Assembly: GCF_902489365.1 (NCBI RefSeq)
Contig: NZ_CABTZR010000088.1
Location: forward strand, 1-8,270
Direction of reading: 5' to 3'
DNA length: 8,270 nt
From: an uncultured Corynebacterium sp.
GTDB taxonomy: Bacteria > Actinomycetota > Actinomycetes > Mycobacteriales > Mycobacteriaceae
In this document: positions 6,651-8,270 of the stretch, in pieces
How the letters are laid out: each line of letters starts with the position of its first letter
Position numbering within the stretch: position 1 is the first letter of the stretch
The notes under the pieces: model-generated
The model's input: only the letters and a program-made list of their open reading frames with translations
What the model was told of the DNA's origin: nothing
Database searches by the model: none
Program-made: the position numbers and the translations under genes

Positions 6651-6684
6651 ACACATCCCATTCCGCCTGAAATGGCTACCCGCG

Positions 6685-6710
6685 CGTTTAGGTATTTCCC
6701 CAGCTAAGCG
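6685..6710. repeat. Inverted repeat in the ppk2 promoter region
   Basis: CGTTTAG (6685-6691) can pair with CTAAGCG (6704-6710), with one G-T wobble and a 12-base loop, immediately before the -10 box at 6712. The position suits an operator or a weak terminator of the lipoprotein gene without a T-run. Confidence 0.25.
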
Positions 6711-6711
6711 G

Positions 6712-6717
6712 TAAATT
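6712..6717 (+). promoter_or_regulatory. -10 box of a leaderless ppk2 promoter
   Basis: TAAATT fits TANNNT and ends exactly 7 bases before ATG 6725. The only purine-rich stretch (AGAGG) ends one base from the ATG, too close to act as a Shine-Dalgarno sequence, so leaderless initiation is likely. A -35 is not clear. Confidence 0.5.
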
Positions 6718-6724
6718 TAGAGGT

Positions 6725-7630
6725 ATGAGTTCACAGTCTAAGAAGTCTGCCACCAAGCTGCCGAAGCTAGACAAGCAAGCCTATGAGGACGAGCTCAAGC
6801 GCCTCCAAGCAGAGCTCGTCGAGATGCAGCAGTGGGTCGTTGAGACCGGCGCCCGCGTGGTCATCATCATGGAAGGCCGCGACGCCGCCGGCAAGGGTTC
6901 CGCCATCAAGCGCATTACGCAATACCTGAACCCGCGTACCTGCCGCATCGAAGCGCTGCCCAAGCCCACCGACCGCGAGGCGGGCCAGTGGTATTTCCAG
7001 CGCTACATTGAGAAGCTGCCCACCGCAGGCGAAATCGTCATCTTCGATCGCTCCTGGTACAACCGCGCCGGCGTGGAGCGCGTCATGGGCTTTTGCTCCC
7101 AGCAGGAATACGTGCGCTTCCTTCACCAGGCTCCGCTGCTGGAGCACATGCTCATCGAGGATGGCGTCATCCTTCTCAAGTACTGGTTCTCCGTCTCTGA
7201 CGAGGAGCAGCTCGCGCGCTTTAAATCCCGCCGCAACGATCCGCTGCGACGCTGGAAGCTCTCCCCCATGGACTTGCAGTCCATCACTCGCTGGGAAGAC
7301 TATTCGCGTGCCAAGGACGAGATGTTCGTCCACACCGATACCCCGTCCTCCCCGTGGTACACGGTGGAGTCTGAGGATAAGAAGCGCTCGCGCATCAACG
7401 TGATCAACCACATCCTCAAGATGGTTCCGTACCAGCACGTAGAGCAGGATGTTCCTGAAATTCCGAAACGCCCTGAACTCGAAGCCGAATACGTACGCCC
7501 GCCGCGCAACGACTTTTCCTATGTTCCGGATGTCGCAGCGGATCTGGAGCGTGAGAAGGTCAACGGCAACGGCTCCGGCAAGAAGCAGGGAAAGAAAAAG
7601 AAGGGCAAGAAAGACAAAAAGAAGAAGTAG
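6725..7630 (+). CDS. ppk2: Polyphosphate kinase 2 family protein
   Basis: PPK2 enzymes transfer phosphate between inorganic polyphosphate and nucleoside diphosphates, mostly running towards ATP/GTP; cytoplasmic or granule-associated. The 301 residues form a one-domain (class I-like) protein. It has Walker A GRDAAGKG at 51-58, then TDREAGQWYFQRY (82-94) and the Walker B-like FDRSWYNRAGVERVMGF (107-123). The lid region follows, with basic residues R169, R170, R175 and R176 and SPMDLQSITRWEDYSRAKDEMF (180-201). All are intact, so activity is likely; ADP versus GDP preference cannot be read off. The last 16 residues are almost all Lys, Gly and Gln, a strongly cationic tail outside the catalytic domain. 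Probably monocistronic: leaderless start, own promoter, and an accessory region downstream. Corynebacteria store polyphosphate and often carry more than one PPK2. Confidence 0.93.
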   Translation: MSSQSKKSATKLPKLDKQAYEDELKRLQAELVEMQQWVVETGARVVIIMEGRDAAGKGSAIKRITQYLNPRTCRIEALPKPTDREAGQWYFQRYIEKLPTAGEIVIFDRSWYNRAGVERVMGFCSQQEYVRFLHQAPLLEHMLIEDGVILLKYWFSVSDEEQLARFKSRRNDPLRRWKLSPMDLQSITRWEDYSRAKDEMFVHTDTPSSPWYTVESEDKKRSRINVINHILKMVPYQHVEQDVPEIPKRPELEAEYVRPPRNDFSYVPDVAADLEREKVNGNGSGKKQGKKKKGKKDKKKK

Positions 7631-7647
7631 TTCTTCCTCAGACTTCT

Positions 7648-7674
7648 CCTAAATTTTAGGCAGGCATAACCGCC
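7648..7674. repeat. AT-rich palindrome and weak DtxR-like half sites after ppk2
   Basis: CCTAAATTTTAGG (7648-7660) is a 6-base inverted repeat around one T. It overlaps TTAGG-N6-TAACC (7656-7671), which keeps the spacing of DtxR iron-regulator half sites but matches my recollection of the 19-base consensus at only about 11 positions. It could equally be a small terminator-like element. The rest of 7675-7756 shows no gene or clear promoter. Confidence 0.2.
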
Positions 7675-7756
7675 CCACTCGTTGCACACTGCCCTATCTG
7701 ACGAAAGTTGCCCGGATTTTTCGGCGAGTTCAGGTGGTGAATGCATCTATACAGCT

Positions 7757-7762
7757 AGGAGG
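7757..7762 (+). promoter_or_regulatory. Shine-Dalgarno sequence of the helix-turn-helix ORF
   Basis: AGGAGG, 8 bases before ATG 7771, is a perfect ribosome-binding site and the main evidence that this short ORF is translated and starts here. A TATACA at 7748-7753 lies too close to serve as its -10. Confidence 0.6.
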
Positions 7763-7770
7763 TTGTGTAG

Positions 7771-8133
7771 ATGTCAAGTGATAAGAGGCTGCGTGAGCGG
7801 TATGTGGAGGCGTATCTGCATGATGCGCGTCCGATGTCGGTGATCCTGAAGGAGTTGGGGGTCTCGAAGGCTACGGCGAAGGTGTGGCGTCAGGCTGAGG
7901 GCCTTAGCCGTGGTCAGCGTCAGCGGAGTCTGACTGAGGATAAATTCAAAGATCAGTACCAAAAGGTCGTTGCTCTTGTAGAAAGCGGCCAGTCTGCGTA
8001 TAGCGCACTGAAAGAGACTGGTTTCCCACAGACTGCTTACCGATACCTTGCCCAAGACGGTATCGAACTCGCTAATACCAGTCGTGGTGGAGCCATACAA
8101 CGCGAGCGGGATCGCATCGCTAAAGCTTCATGA
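7771..8133 (+). CDS. Small tandem helix-turn-helix protein, probably mobile-element derived and possibly truncated
   Basis: I do not recognise a specific family. The 120 residues contain two similar helix-turn-helix segments: 21-45 (core LKELGVSKATAKVWR) and about 74-98 (core LKETGFPQTAYRYL), separated by a charged linker and followed by a basic end. The pattern suggests a DNA-binding protein such as the first ORF of an insertion sequence or a phage/recombinase regulator. The first half (to about 7940) uses G- and T-ending codons (GTG, TCG, GCG, GGT); the second half uses more AAA, GAA, GTT and AGC. Both differ from the C-ending codons of the housekeeping genes, pointing to transfer and perhaps a mosaic gene. 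The stop TGA lies exactly at the junction with an opposite-strand transposase fragment, so the natural C-terminus may have been lost. The perfect SD supports translation. Confidence 0.6.
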   Translation: MSSDKRLRERYVEAYLHDARPMSVILKELGVSKATAKVWRQAEGLSRGQRQRSLTEDKFKDQYQKVVALVESGQSAYSALKETGFPQTAYRYLAQDGIELANTSRGGAIQRERDRIAKAS

Positions 8134-8270
8134 TGTCGCCTACATAGACGTGGTTCGGCCTGTCAGCGGTGAATTTGCGGCCTACTAGATCTGGCATGAC
8201 TCGGTGACCAGGCTTGCGCCTAGTGGTGATGCATCGACGCCGTTTGGTAAAGCCTTTTAGCCCCATGGAT
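8132..8270 (-). pseudogene. IS3-family transposase (OrfB) fragment
   Basis: On the minus strand, reading from the window edge towards 8132, the frame encodes a stretch ending P-D-L-V-G-R-K-F-T-A-D-R-P-N-H-V-Y-V-G-D-I. It is preceded by G-L-K-G-F-T-K-R-R-R and T-T-R-R-K-P-G-H-R. This is the region leading into the rve/DDE integrase core of IS3-family OrfB, and the final Asp (codon 8135-8137) would be the first catalytic acid. In intact proteins Ile is followed by Thr-Tyr and the rest of the core. Here the similarity stops at 8132, and the frame runs Met-Lys-Leu-stop (stop at 8120-8122). The second and third catalytic residues are absent, so it is inactive. Upstream coding sequence may continue beyond 8270. 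Confidence 0.8.
8132..8270 (-). mobile_element. Remnant of an IS3-family insertion sequence
   Basis: Defined only by the OrfB fragment. No terminal inverted repeat or target duplication is visible, since the right side lies outside the window and the left side is a broken junction against the helix-turn-helix ORF. Confidence 0.6.

Noticed and set aside
7621..7636. GAAGAA/TTCTTC hairpin across the ppk2 stop as a terminator
   Set aside because: Only six weak base pairs, overlapping the stop codon, with no T-run after it.

Overview
The window looks like a stretch of a Corynebacterium chromosome (Actinomycetota, order Mycobacteriales). This is inferred from protein similarity I recognise, not from a database search. 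The GlmU sequence, including its Gln-Lys variant of the usual Pro-Lys active-site motif, reads like corynebacterial GlmU. The order glmU-prs-rplY-pth is the usual actinobacterial one. The DNA is GC-rich, and several genes start without a Shine-Dalgarno sequence at a fixed distance from a TANNNT box, as corynebacterial leaderless genes do. The species cannot be fixed from this window.

Layout: (1) 1-1182, the 3' part of a major facilitator superfamily transporter cut by the window edge. (2) 1247-3709, glmU and prs, probably one transcript. GlmU makes UDP-GlcNAc for the cell wall. Prs makes PRPP for nucleotides, His and Trp, and in this order also for the arabinan precursor decaprenyl-phosphoryl-arabinose. 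(3) 3710-3919, a structured intergenic region with a good promoter, mutually exclusive pairings and a terminator-like hairpin, followed by rplY (ribosomal protein L25/CTC) and a strong intrinsic terminator. (4) 4684-6107, pth (peptidyl-tRNA hydrolase) and a fumarylacetoacetate-hydrolase-family enzyme with an unusual Cys-rich tail. (5) 6204-6650, a small PepSY-type lipoprotein. (6) 6725-7630, ppk2 (polyphosphate kinase 2 family) with a lysine-rich tail. (7) 7631-8270, an accessory end: a small tandem helix-turn-helix ORF directly abutting an opposite-strand fragment of an IS3-family transposase.

Functionally the core is housekeeping: envelope precursor synthesis, PRPP supply, translation (L25, Pth) and polyphosphate/nucleotide energy balance. 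I see no clear undescribed multi-gene system. The points most worth a second look are the rplY leader, the repeated TANNNT-N7-start architecture (which moves the pth start from ATG 4675 to GTG 4684), the Cys-rich tail of the FAH-family enzyme, the lysine-rich tail of PPK2, and the broken mobile-element junction at the right end. No tRNA, rRNA or CRISPR array was seen.
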